DNA from: Gammaproteobacteria bacterium
Lineage (GTDB): Bacteria > Pseudomonadota > Gammaproteobacteria > SZUA-229
DNA: 14,039 nt
Direction: 5' to 3'
NCBI GenBank assembly: GCA_023136715.1
Contig: JAGLQT010000148.1
Coordinates: 1 to 14,039, forward strand
The notes under the pieces are model-generated. The model was not told the DNA's origin. It did not search any database and saw only the letters and a program-made list of their open reading frames with translations. Shown here piece by piece: positions 1 through 6,436 of this stretch. Position numbers and translations under genes: made by a program. The stretch's first letter is position 1, and each line of letters opens with the position of its first letter.

Positions 1-674
1 AATGGCGTGGAAATGGATCTTGCATTACGGTGCACGATGCCGAAAATCAATATGAAGATGACCATTGTGCTCACGGCAATGATTTTTTGTCCATCAGCCA
101 GCAAGACTTTGAACTGGTCTTGCTGCTCCATAACTTCAGCTAATGATTGGTTGTATTGTGATTTTAATAAGCCTTCATTGGCTTCAGCCTGGGAATGTAT
201 CTTATCCAGATAATACTGAAAAAGGTCTGTCTCACTATTTTTACCTTGCCACATTTCAATAAACATATTTGTTCGTTTAGTGAATTCATGGATGCTATTT
301 TCAATATCCCTGAACTGCCTCACCTCGCTATCATCTTTATTGTATAAAATCTGACAATGCCTGATATGTTTCCCAAGTTCCGTGGTATGACCGACAATTT
401 CAGTAATTTGCTTTGCCATGATTGATGGGGTTAGAGTTTCGTGCCCTATATCCATGCCACGAGCAACCATCAGTATCTCATTGATTTCCAGCATCAACAT
501 GTGATTCTTATTAAGAAGCATTTGCACCAAATCTGCCTCCTTCATGGAATTACCTATCTTAACTTCTGCAAAGTCCTCAAAATTATTGATTACAACAAAA
601 AACAATGTCACGCTGATGCTAAATAGTAATAAGGTAACCGCAAAGGCATAATACAATTTCTTTTTAATAGTCAT
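1..674 (-). CDS. Membrane sensor, N-terminal part (chemoreceptor or sensor kinase), truncated by window edge
   Basis: Reading the minus strand from ATG 674-672 gives 224 codons with no stop, running off the left edge. Residues 1-6 are basic (MTIKKK). Residues 8-29 form a first membrane helix, about 30-197 a mostly helical, charged extracytoplasmic region with no Cys pair, and 198-214 a second membrane helix. The sequence then enters HRNARSISTP, the usual start of a HAMP linker. This layout (TM, four-helix-bundle-like sensor, TM, HAMP) is typical of methyl-accepting chemotaxis proteins and many histidine kinases or GGDEF proteins. The output domain lies outside the window, so the class cannot be decided. 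An in-frame TAG 12 bases upstream fixes the start at this ATG. No strong ribosome binding site is visible. It is transcribed divergently from the aldolase operon. The ligand is unknown. Confidence 0.82.
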   Translation of the reverse strand, partial: MTIKKKLYYAFAVTLLLFSISVTLFFVVINNFEDFAEVKIGNSMKEADLVQMLLNKNHMLMLEINEILMVARGMDIGHETLTPSIMAKQITEIVGHTTELGKHIRHCQILYNKDDSEVRQFRDIENSIHEFTKRTNMFIEMWQGKNSETDLFQYYLDKIHSQAEANEGLLKSQYNQSLAEVMEQQDQFKVLLADGQKIIAVSTMVIFILIFGIVHRNARSISTP

Positions 675-983
675 AATATGATATTTCTAAATTGTTATAC
701 GTTATTGCATTGACTTGAACGTTGTCACAATATATCAGACTCTCTCAGAGTCTACCAAGGGGACGTTTTATAATTATGTATCTAATCTCCTCTGATTTGC
801 CATTTTTTTTCTGAAGTTTTTTCTTATTGAATTGCAATGTCAATAAGTGAGCTAAATAAATGAGGAAGACTAGTGAAAGGTTCTATTCCTAATATTCTGC
901 GTTTCCGAGGCAATAAAATAGTTTACAACAGTATCTGAAATCCCTTTAAAATTATGCGATTTATAATTACAAGTCTGTAAATC
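675..983. other. AT-rich divergent intergenic region (309 bases)
   Basis: This gap separates the minus-strand sensor gene from the plus-strand aldolase operon and must hold both promoters. I see no credible coding frame in it. A perfect 7-base inverted repeat with a 3-base spacer lies at 737-753 and is listed separately. A TATAAT hexamer at 962-967, just before the aldolase start at 984, and another at 769-774 could be -10 boxes. Neither has a recognisable -35 box at normal spacing, so no promoter is assigned. No riboswitch fold is evident. Confidence 0.6.
737..753. repeat. Perfect inverted repeat, possible operator or hairpin
   Basis: AGACTCT (737-743), spacer CTC, then AGAGTCT (747-753) form a perfect 7-base dyad with a 3-base centre. 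It lies 63 bases upstream of the sensor gene start on the minus strand and 230 bases upstream of the aldolase start. No T-run follows in either direction, so it is not an intrinsic terminator. A regulator-binding palindrome is possible, and chance cannot be excluded. Confidence 0.45.
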
Positions 984-2963
984 ATGAAAAGTCTCTGGTC
1001 TGAAACTATCGCCGATAAAATTACTGATAATCCTTTAGAGCTCAGGGTTTATAGTTCCAGGTTGCTGGGGCAGGATCCTGACCTGGTGCTTCACGGTGGT
1101 GGTAATACCTCTGTAAAAATCACAGAAAAAAATCTCTTTGGTGATGATGTAGAAATTCTTTATGTGAAAGGCAGTGGTTGGGATCTGGGTGATATCGAAG
1201 CTGAAGGTTTTGCACCGGTCAAACTGAACGTATTGCAGCACATGGCCAGTTTAGATCAGTTGAGTGACTCAAACATGGTATCCATGCAAAGGGCGGCGAT
1301 GACTAATCCCTATGCGCCCAACCCGTCTGTTGAAGCGGTGTTGCATGCAATCATACCTTTCAAGTTTGTTGACCATACTCATGCAGATGCCGTCGTCACC
1401 ATAACCAACACGCCTGATGGCGAAGACAAACTCAAAGCAATATACGGCGACAGGGTTCTGATTGTGCCTTATGTCATGCCGGGTTTTGTGCTGGCAAAAG
1501 CCATTTATGAAATCACAAAGGATATCAACTGGGCGCAATACGATGGCATGATTTTGCTTAATCATGGCGTGTTTAGTTTTGATGATGATGCAAAATCCAG
1601 CTACGAGAAAATGATTGAGATTGTTTCTCGTGCAGAAGATTACATTGAGAAAAACACAGCTTCGGCTTCGAATGCAGATAATAACGCTACGCTGGATTTG
1701 TCGATGCTGGCAAAAATCAGGCAAAAGGTGGCGACATTAAGAGGCGGCGCGGTTTATGCATTGGCTGATAACAGTGCAGCAGCCTGTTCCTATGCCAGTC
1801 TGGATGATATTGACTCTATCGCTAGCCGGGGCCCGCTGACACCCGACCACATTATCCGAACCAAAAAATCGCCGCTGATCATTCAGCAGAATACCAGTAC
1901 TGATGTTACCGAGATCGATGACTATGCCGCAGCATACCAGGCTTATTTTGATAAAAATGCGAGTGACCAGCAGGTCTGCCTCGATCATGCGCCAAGGTGG
2001 TCGGTATGGAAAAAACACGGTCTGATTTCATTCGGATCAACATTAAAAGAAGCCAATATCATTTCGGACATTAGCTGTCACACGATAAAGGCCATCCAGA
2101 CGGCGGAAAAACTGGGCGGCTGGCAGGCACTTCCCGAAAAAGATTTATTCGATATGGAATACTGGGAACTGGAGCAGGCCAAATTAAATAAAAATAAAAC
2201 CAGTCCTGAGTTTCAGGGGAAAATTGTGCTGGTCACGGGTGCCGCCAGCGGCATTGGTAAGGCCTGTGTTGAGGCGATGCTTGCAAAAGGGGCTGCTGTT
2301 GCCGCACTTGATATTGATCCCGCCATCAACGGCCTGTTCAACAGGAATGATGTTCTGGAGATTACCTGTGATGTTACCGATAATGCTGCACTGAAAAACT
2401 CGGTTGATGAGACGGTCAGATGTTTTGGTGGTCTGGATATACTTATCACAAACGCAGGTGTGTTCACCGCCAATGAAAATATAGAAGATATGAGTGACGA
2501 TACCTGGGCCCTGGCTATGGATGTAAACCTGACCAGCCATCAACGACTGATAAAGTATTGCATCCCTTTTTTGCGATACGGTATCAACCCAGCTATCGTT
2601 ATCATTGCTTCAAAAAATGTACCCGCTCCGGGTCCGGGTGCTAGCGCTTATTCAGCCGCAAAAGCGGGACTCACACAACTTGCGCGCGTCGCTGCCTTTG
2701 AACTCGGCAAAGACAATATTCGTGTTAACACTATCCACCCCAACGCGGTTTTTGATACTGGTGTGTGGACAGATGAAATGCTTGAAGGTCGCGCCAAAAG
2801 TTATGGCATAAGCGTGGATGAATACAAGGCGAATAATGTATTGCATACCGAGGTAACTTCAAAAAATGTGGCTGAAATGGCCTGTGCGATGGCAGGTGAA
2901 GCCTTTGCTAAAACCACAGGGTCACAGGTGCCGGTAGACGGCGGCAACGAGCGGGTGATTTAA
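984..2963 (+). CDS. Bifunctional class II aldolase / short-chain dehydrogenase (RhaEW-type fusion)
   Basis: A 659-aa cytosolic enzyme with two catalytic halves. Residues 1 to about 400 are a class II (zinc) aldolase: HGGGNTS at 37-43 matches the phosphate-binding loop, and H131, H133 (in DHTHAD) and H194 (in NHG) are the expected zinc ligands. Residues about 411-659 are a classical short-chain dehydrogenase: nucleotide-binding TGAASGIG at 418-425, NAG at 490-492, catalytic Ser543 and Tyr556-x3-Lys560. The C-terminal PVDGGNERVI is typical of this fused family. Known members cleave L-rhamnulose-1-phosphate to DHAP and lactaldehyde and then oxidise the aldehyde. Here the neighbour is an MtnA-type isomerase, not rhamnose isomerase, so the substrate is more likely a 5-deoxyribulose or 5-methylthioribulose 1-phosphate (inference). 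An in-frame TAA at 978-980 excludes an earlier start. The ribosome binding site is weak. The stop overlaps the next start (TAATG at 2961-2965), implying translational coupling. Confidence 0.9.
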   Translation: MKSLWSETIADKITDNPLELRVYSSRLLGQDPDLVLHGGGNTSVKITEKNLFGDDVEILYVKGSGWDLGDIEAEGFAPVKLNVLQHMASLDQLSDSNMVSMQRAAMTNPYAPNPSVEAVLHAIIPFKFVDHTHADAVVTITNTPDGEDKLKAIYGDRVLIVPYVMPGFVLAKAIYEITKDINWAQYDGMILLNHGVFSFDDDAKSSYEKMIEIVSRAEDYIEKNTASASNADNNATLDLSMLAKIRQKVATLRGGAVYALADNSAAACSYASLDDIDSIASRGPLTPDHIIRTKKSPLIIQQNTSTDVTEIDDYAAAYQAYFDKNASDQQVCLDHAPRWSVWKKHGLISFGSTLKEANIISDISCHTIKAIQTAEKLGGWQALPEKDLFDMEYWELEQAKLNKNKTSPEFQGKIVLVTGAASGIGKACVEAMLAKGAAVAALDIDPAINGLFNRNDVLEITCDVTDNAALKNSVDETVRCFGGLDILITNAGVFTANENIEDMSDDTWALAMDVNLTSHQRLIKYCIPFLRYGINPAIVIIASKNVPAPGPGASAYSAAKAGLTQLARVAAFELGKDNIRVNTIHPNAVFDTGVWTDEMLEGRAKSYGISVDEYKANNVLHTEVTSKNVAEMACAMAGEAFAKTTGSQVPVDGGNERVI

Positions 2964-3994
2964 TGAAAGTTGAAGGTAAAGATTATCGAACGGTGTGGAT
3001 GGAAGGTAATACAGTTTGCCTTATCGAACAGAATTTATTGCCGTTTGAGTTCAAAATATTCAGGTCAGAAAATTATCAGCAAACCTGCATGGTGATATCA
3101 ACCATGATAGTCAGGGGTGCAGGTGCCATTGGTGCAACCGCAGGTTATGCCATGGCACAGGCCTTTGTTGAAAGTGGCAATGATCCCGAGTATGTAGAAA
3201 ATGCACGCAAGGAAATCGAAAACACACGCCCCACAGCACAAAATCTGTTTTATGCGGTTGAACGTGTTTACAGGGCAGGGAAAGCTTCAATAGAGCATGC
3301 CATTATTGAGGCACAAAAAATTGCTGACGAGGATGCTGATGCCTGCAAAAAAATTGGTGAGCTGGGCAATGATTTAATCAAGGACGGTGCAAATATAGAA
3401 ACACATTGCAATGCGGGCTGGCTGGCTTTTGTCGATTATGGCTCTGCACTGTCACCAGTTTATGCTGCACACCGAAGCGGCAAGCAGGTTTTTGTTTATG
3501 CCGATGAAACCAGGCCCAGAGGTCAGGGTGCACGGCTGACAGCGTGGGAGCTAAAAAACGAAAACGTGCCCCACGTCATTATTCCCGATAATGCCGGTGC
3601 CCACCTGATGTCACAGGGCAAGATAGATCTAATGATTGTTGGCTCAGACAGAATCGCAGCCAATGGTGACGTTGCCAACAAGATCGGTACGCTGGAAAAA
3701 GCCATTGCAGCCAAATATTATGACATTCCATTTTATGTGGCCGCTCCAATTTCAACCATTGATTTTGATTGCGCCTCAGGCAAGGACATACCCATAGAAC
3801 AGAGACATGAAGATGAAGTGCTTTATCAATCTGGCCCCAATACTAAAGGTAAGCTGGAGCAGGTACTGATCAGTTCTCCTGGATCAGAAGCGGTGAACCC
3901 TGCCTTTGATGTAACACCCGCAGAGTTGGTGACCGCCATCATTACAGATAAAGGTATTTTCAAACCACAAGAGTTGGCAACTATTAAGAGTTAA
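2963..3994 (+). CDS. mtnA: MtnA-family aldose-1-phosphate isomerase (S-methyl-5-thioribose-1-phosphate isomerase-like)
   Basis: A 343-aa protein of normal length for MtnA, in the eIF2B-like isomerase family that converts 5-substituted ribose 1-phosphates to the ribulose 1-phosphates. C149 in THCNAG and D229 in VGSDRIAANGD occupy the positions of the known catalytic Cys and Asp. ADETRPRGQGARLTAWEL and DVANKIGT are also family signatures. The substrate-side motif reads RGAGAIG (51-57), with Gly54 where most methionine-salvage enzymes have Pro, so it may belong to a paralogous subgroup. It is coupled to the aldolase by a one-base overlap. Isomerase plus class II aldolase is the arrangement of the DHAP shunt for 5-deoxyribose and methylthioribose. 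No MTA phosphorylase, MTR kinase or downstream methionine-salvage gene (mtnB, C, D) is in view. The family call is firm; the exact sugar is inferred. Confidence 0.88.
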   Translation: MKVEGKDYRTVWMEGNTVCLIEQNLLPFEFKIFRSENYQQTCMVISTMIVRGAGAIGATAGYAMAQAFVESGNDPEYVENARKEIENTRPTAQNLFYAVERVYRAGKASIEHAIIEAQKIADEDADACKKIGELGNDLIKDGANIETHCNAGWLAFVDYGSALSPVYAAHRSGKQVFVYADETRPRGQGARLTAWELKNENVPHVIIPDNAGAHLMSQGKIDLMIVGSDRIAANGDVANKIGTLEKAIAAKYYDIPFYVAAPISTIDFDCASGKDIPIEQRHEDEVLYQSGPNTKGKLEQVLISSPGSEAVNPAFDVTPAELVTAIITDKGIFKPQELATIKS

Positions 3995-3996
3995 AC

Positions 3997-4581
3997 ATGA
4001 TGCAGGTAGTTACTCATAAAAGGTCTACGTTACTCAATCTGTTATTTCTATTACTGATAGCATTGAGTTTTACAGCGCATGCCAAACAGGAACAGTTACC
4101 TAAAAGCTTGCCTCTTGAATGCAGCAAAATCCCTAATAAAAGTGACCGTCTCTGTTACATTCAAACAGAAAGTTCCTATGGCCCCTATGACGATATTGTT
4201 TTTTATCGTGTAGACGGTAGAGGTTACGCGACTTTATTGGGAAGCCAATCGGGAGGAGTAGCTACCTTTGGTGGATTTGGTTTTTCAACTGGTGGTACTT
4301 ATATGTGGCTGGAATGGGCAGAAGAGGGACATCCGCATTTCGAGTTTTACAACACCTCTGAATTTCAAACTAATGGCACTAGTACTAAAATACTAAATAT
4401 CCTGGGAGATTATTATTTCAACGGATTTGAAAAATTTACCGATTCAGGAGAAGTGGTTTACTTACTAGACGATGCCGCTTTTGAAAACTGCGATGATGCA
4501 GGCAAGGATGTTAGCTACAAAATCAACACTGAGACATCTGAGAGATATTGCATGAAGAAATTTAATCTTAACGATAAGTAA
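3997..4581 (+). CDS. Small exported protein with four cysteines, function unknown
   Basis: A 194-aa protein I do not recognise. Residues about 8-30 are a signal peptide: basic start (HKR), long Leu/Ile-rich core, and a likely cut after AHA (before KQEQ). The mature part of about 165 residues is acidic and aromatic. It has a Gly-rich stretch around GSQSGGVATFGGFGFSTGG that suggests beta structure. Four Cys (in LECSK, LCYIQ, ENCDD and YCMKK) could form two disulfides in the periplasm. It starts 2 bases after the isomerase stop, with an AAGAG ribosome-binding-like sequence inside the end of that gene, so it is probably on the same transcript. The tandem ATGs at 3997 and 4000 are equally possible starts. 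A link to the sugar-phosphate enzymes is not evident from its sequence. No clear terminator follows on the plus strand. Confidence 0.75.
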   Translation: MMQVVTHKRSTLLNLLFLLLIALSFTAHAKQEQLPKSLPLECSKIPNKSDRLCYIQTESSYGPYDDIVFYRVDGRGYATLLGSQSGGVATFGGFGFSTGGTYMWLEWAEEGHPHFEFYNTSEFQTNGTSTKILNILGDYYFNGFEKFTDSGEVVYLLDDAAFENCDDAGKDVSYKINTETSERYCMKKFNLNDK

Positions 4582-4623
4582 TCTGTAAATCGATAAAGAT
4601 ATAACGGTGCATTATCAGTCAAA

Positions 4624-4652
4624 CAAAAAAGGGACAGAATTAACCTGCCCCC
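4624..4652 (-). terminator. Rho-independent terminator of the porin gene
   Basis: Read on the minus strand, GGGGCAG (4651-4645), loop GTTAATT (4644-4638) and CTGTCCC (4637-4631) form a 7-bp stem with one G-U pair. It is followed at once by six T (4630-4625) and a further T-rich stretch. It lies 60 bases past the porin stop codon. On the plus strand the hairpin has no T-run and would contain an A-C mismatch, so it serves the minus strand only. Confidence 0.8.
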
Positions 4653-4711
4653 CGTTGCTCTAACTAAATTTCTTTATATTTTCGTCATCGCACTAATTCA
4701 GCACGACATAT

Positions 4712-5671
4712 CTAGAATTTAACAATCACTCCTAATGCAAGTACGGTGCTATCACCAACAAGACCTGCATCAGCTTCCAGGCCATCATCCGAACCGTCAG
4801 CCCAATAAGCGAACACTGAGGCGGCATCACTGAGTTTGTGGTCTATACCCAACGCTATCATTGTAGGATCATTGGAGCCTACTGGATTTTCTGCAACGCC
4901 ATAGGTAAATTTAATGGTGTTACTATCATCCAATTGGTGTTTGGCGCTGAACATAGTGTTTATGGTGCTTGAGCCGGCATCGGGATCGATATTTTCTGCC
5001 GCTAGCCCCAGCCTGGTTTTACCCAGGGTGTAACCAACAACAAATTTGAGGGCAGTGCCTGTAGCATCTATGTCCTGGAATGCCAGAGCAAAGGCCAGAT
5101 CATCAACTTTCATTTCTGCTCCTGCACTGACAATTTTACCCAGGTTATTGCCAGCCGGTGTGTCTTCACCACCGGCATACATAACACTTAATTTGAGATT
5201 GTTAAGAGTATTGTAATAAGACAATGAGCTATCGGCACGTTTGTCATGGTCTTTGGTAATAATGTTGTTCCAGTCTGCATAGCTGTCACTGAAAAATTCA
5301 ACATTCTTTTTACCGGCTTTCTTGTACGGCGTGTCATGGCGGCCGATGCGGAACTCACCCCAGCTGTCTTTCAGGCTGATATATTGCTCACGTGATTTAA
5401 TGTGATCAGCTGATGAAGCAGCATTGTCACTCATATCGATCTGCCAGACAAAACGGTACCCAATCTGCACGCTACTTTTGGAATCTATGTCACCTTCTAT
5501 ACCTACACGAGAGGAATGACTGTCAATGGCTGTTGAGTCGCCCACATCATCATCCAGTGAAGCAATAGAAAGATTTGCCTGGCCAAACAATTGTGCTTCG
5601 GCTGCTGCAACGCCGGGTATTAAACAGCTCAACAGCAGACTTAATGGAAAGATTTTTTGAGTAGTACGCAT
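4712..5671 (-). CDS. Gram-negative general porin
   Basis: A 319-aa outer-membrane beta-barrel porin for passive entry of small solutes. Residues 1 to about 24 are a signal peptide (MRTTQK, hydrophobic core, PGVAAA). The mature protein begins with the usual first strand (AQLFGQANLSIAS). Typical porin landmarks follow: SSRVGIEGDID, SREQYISLKDSWGEFRIGRHDTPYK (the loop-3 approach), alternating-hydrophobicity strands, and the C-terminal VLALGVIVKF ending in Phe, the BAM recognition signal. It is rather short for the family, which usually has 330-400 residues, but shows no internal break. Many Asp residues suggest a cation-leaning pore (inference). A strong ribosome binding site, GAGGTG at 5682-5677, lies 5 bases before the ATG. 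The leader carries two hairpin-forming repeats (5741-5758, 5771-5802), and a terminator lies at 4624-4652, so it is probably mainly a single-gene transcript. Confidence 0.88.
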   Translation of the reverse strand: MRTTQKIFPLSLLLSCLIPGVAAAEAQLFGQANLSIASLDDDVGDSTAIDSHSSRVGIEGDIDSKSSVQIGYRFVWQIDMSDNAASSADHIKSREQYISLKDSWGEFRIGRHDTPYKKAGKKNVEFFSDSYADWNNIITKDHDKRADSSLSYYNTLNNLKLSVMYAGGEDTPAGNNLGKIVSAGAEMKVDDLAFALAFQDIDATGTALKFVVGYTLGKTRLGLAAENIDPDAGSSTINTMFSAKHQLDDSNTIKFTYGVAENPVGSNDPTMIALGIDHKLSDAASVFAYWADGSDDGLEADAGLVGDSTVLALGVIVKF

Positions 5672-5740
5672 AATGACACCTCAGTAAAAATGAAAAACTC
5701 AGAGAGTATTTTCAGAAAAAACGTTATCCCCTAAGTTTAA

Positions 5741-5758
5741 GTATTTTCATTAAAATAC
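5741..5758. repeat. Perfect inverted repeat upstream of the porin gene
   Basis: GTATTTT (5741-5747), spacer CATT, AAAATAC (5752-5758). This is a perfect 7-base dyad 69 bases upstream of the porin ATG. Porin genes are commonly controlled by response regulators or small RNAs, so it could be an operator. It is AT-rich and could also be chance. No consensus promoter boxes could be fixed beside it. Confidence 0.4.
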
Positions 5759-5770
5759 CAAGCTTTAATT

Positions 5771-5802
5771 TCGCAGGATGCGGGGAGTCCTGTATCCTGC
5801 GA
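5771..5802 (-). terminator. Strong hairpin after the H1-like gene; possible terminator lacking a T-run
   Basis: TCGCAGGAT (5771-5779) and ATCCTGCGA (5794-5802) pair perfectly over 9 bases around a 14-base loop. It begins 15 bases past the stop of the H1-like gene. On the minus strand the stem is followed by AATTAAAGCTT, not a T-run, so it is not a canonical intrinsic terminator. It may end the H1-like transcript weakly, protect its 3' end, or reduce read-through into the porin gene. Confidence 0.5.
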
Positions 5803-5817
5803 GACTAACTCATCTGA

Positions 5818-6252
5818 TTATTTCTTGGCTTTTGATTTAGGCTTAGATTTTTTAGTCATTTTCTTAATTTTAGCCATTTGCTGTTTTTCCCACTTCTCAC
5901 CAGCGGCTACCATAGCTTGAACTTTTTTCTCACCGATTTTCATTAATTCAGCTTCGCGCTTCATAGCTGAATTGAGTTGGTCTTTCAGCACGGCAATTTC
6001 GGCTTTGGCTGATTCTTTAACGGCTTTTAATGTGTCTTTGGTAGCTTTCAGGTCTGCGCGCAGCTTATTAGCCAGGTTTGCACGTTTATCAGCTGCTACT
6101 TTACGGTGTACAGCGGCGGCTGTTTTTTTGCCAGCTACTTTTTTTACAGATTTCTTAACTGCTTTTTTTACAGTTTTCTTAACTAGTTTTTTTGTAGCGA
6201 CTTTCTTCTTAACTGCTGATTTCTTTTTGCTTGTTGATGGTGCTTTTGCCAT
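5818..6252 (-). CDS. Histone H1-like Lys/Ala-rich protein
   Basis: A 144-aa very basic protein built in three parts. Residues about 8-45 are a Lys-rich tail with a KKxVKK-type periodic repeat (VKKTVKKAVKKSVKK). About 47-120 is an Ala/Lys/Glu-rich region predicted to be a long helix or coiled coil. About 123-144 is a second basic tail (KKMTKKSKPKSKAKK). Such proteins in gammaproteobacteria and chlamydiae (AlgP/Hc1-type) bind DNA non-specifically and act as nucleoid-associated proteins; binding here is inferred from composition. There is no signal peptide or membrane segment. The ribosome binding site AAGGAA (6266-6261) lies 8 bases before the ATG. It stands between the ACP-FAAL-PlsC gene and the porin with 184-base and 146-base gaps, so it is probably a separate unit. 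Low complexity makes homology assignment uncertain. Confidence 0.78.
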   Translation of the reverse strand: MAKAPSTSKKKSAVKKKVATKKLVKKTVKKAVKKSVKKVAGKKTAAAVHRKVAADKRANLANKLRADLKATKDTLKAVKESAKAEIAVLKDQLNSAMKREAELMKIGEKKVQAMVAAGEKWEKQQMAKIKKMTKKSKPKSKAKK

Positions 6253-6436
6253 GGGTGACTTTCCTTTAATTTAGTGAAGACGGGAGATTAACACAATACA
6301 CACATTGTTTATAATTACTTGCTGTTTTTATTGTTCTTTATTTAGATAAAAATTAATTGTGTCATTCCAGGCTCAGTCAATATCATTTAATGACGCTAAG
6401 TGGAGGTGTACCTCAGAGACTATCTTTTCTGTTTTG

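Noticed and set aside
7..626. Plus-strand open frames of 68 and 61 codons near the left edge
   Set aside because: They lie inside the minus-strand sensor gene, which reads open for 224 codons with two membrane helices and a HAMP start; the plus frames have no ribosome binding site and no sensible composition.
675..983. SAM or other riboswitch controlling the isomerase operon
   Set aside because: No multi-helix junction or terminator/anti-terminator pair is visible in the leader; only one isolated 7-base dyad was found.
984..2963. Assigning the aldolase fusion to L-rhamnose catabolism
   Set aside because: No rhamnose isomerase, kinase, transporter or regulator is nearby; the coupled partner is an MtnA-family isomerase, which does not act on free rhamnose.
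4582..4596. The stretch TCTGTAAATC occurs both before the aldolase start and after the exported-protein stop
   Set aside because: Ten bases in an AT-rich context, only two copies with no extended similarity on either side; chance is the simplest reading.
6396..6420. GAGGTGTACCTC near the end of the ACP-FAAL-PlsC gene as a terminator
   Set aside because: The loop would be only 2-4 bases, the stem is 4-5 bases, and no T-run follows on the minus strand.
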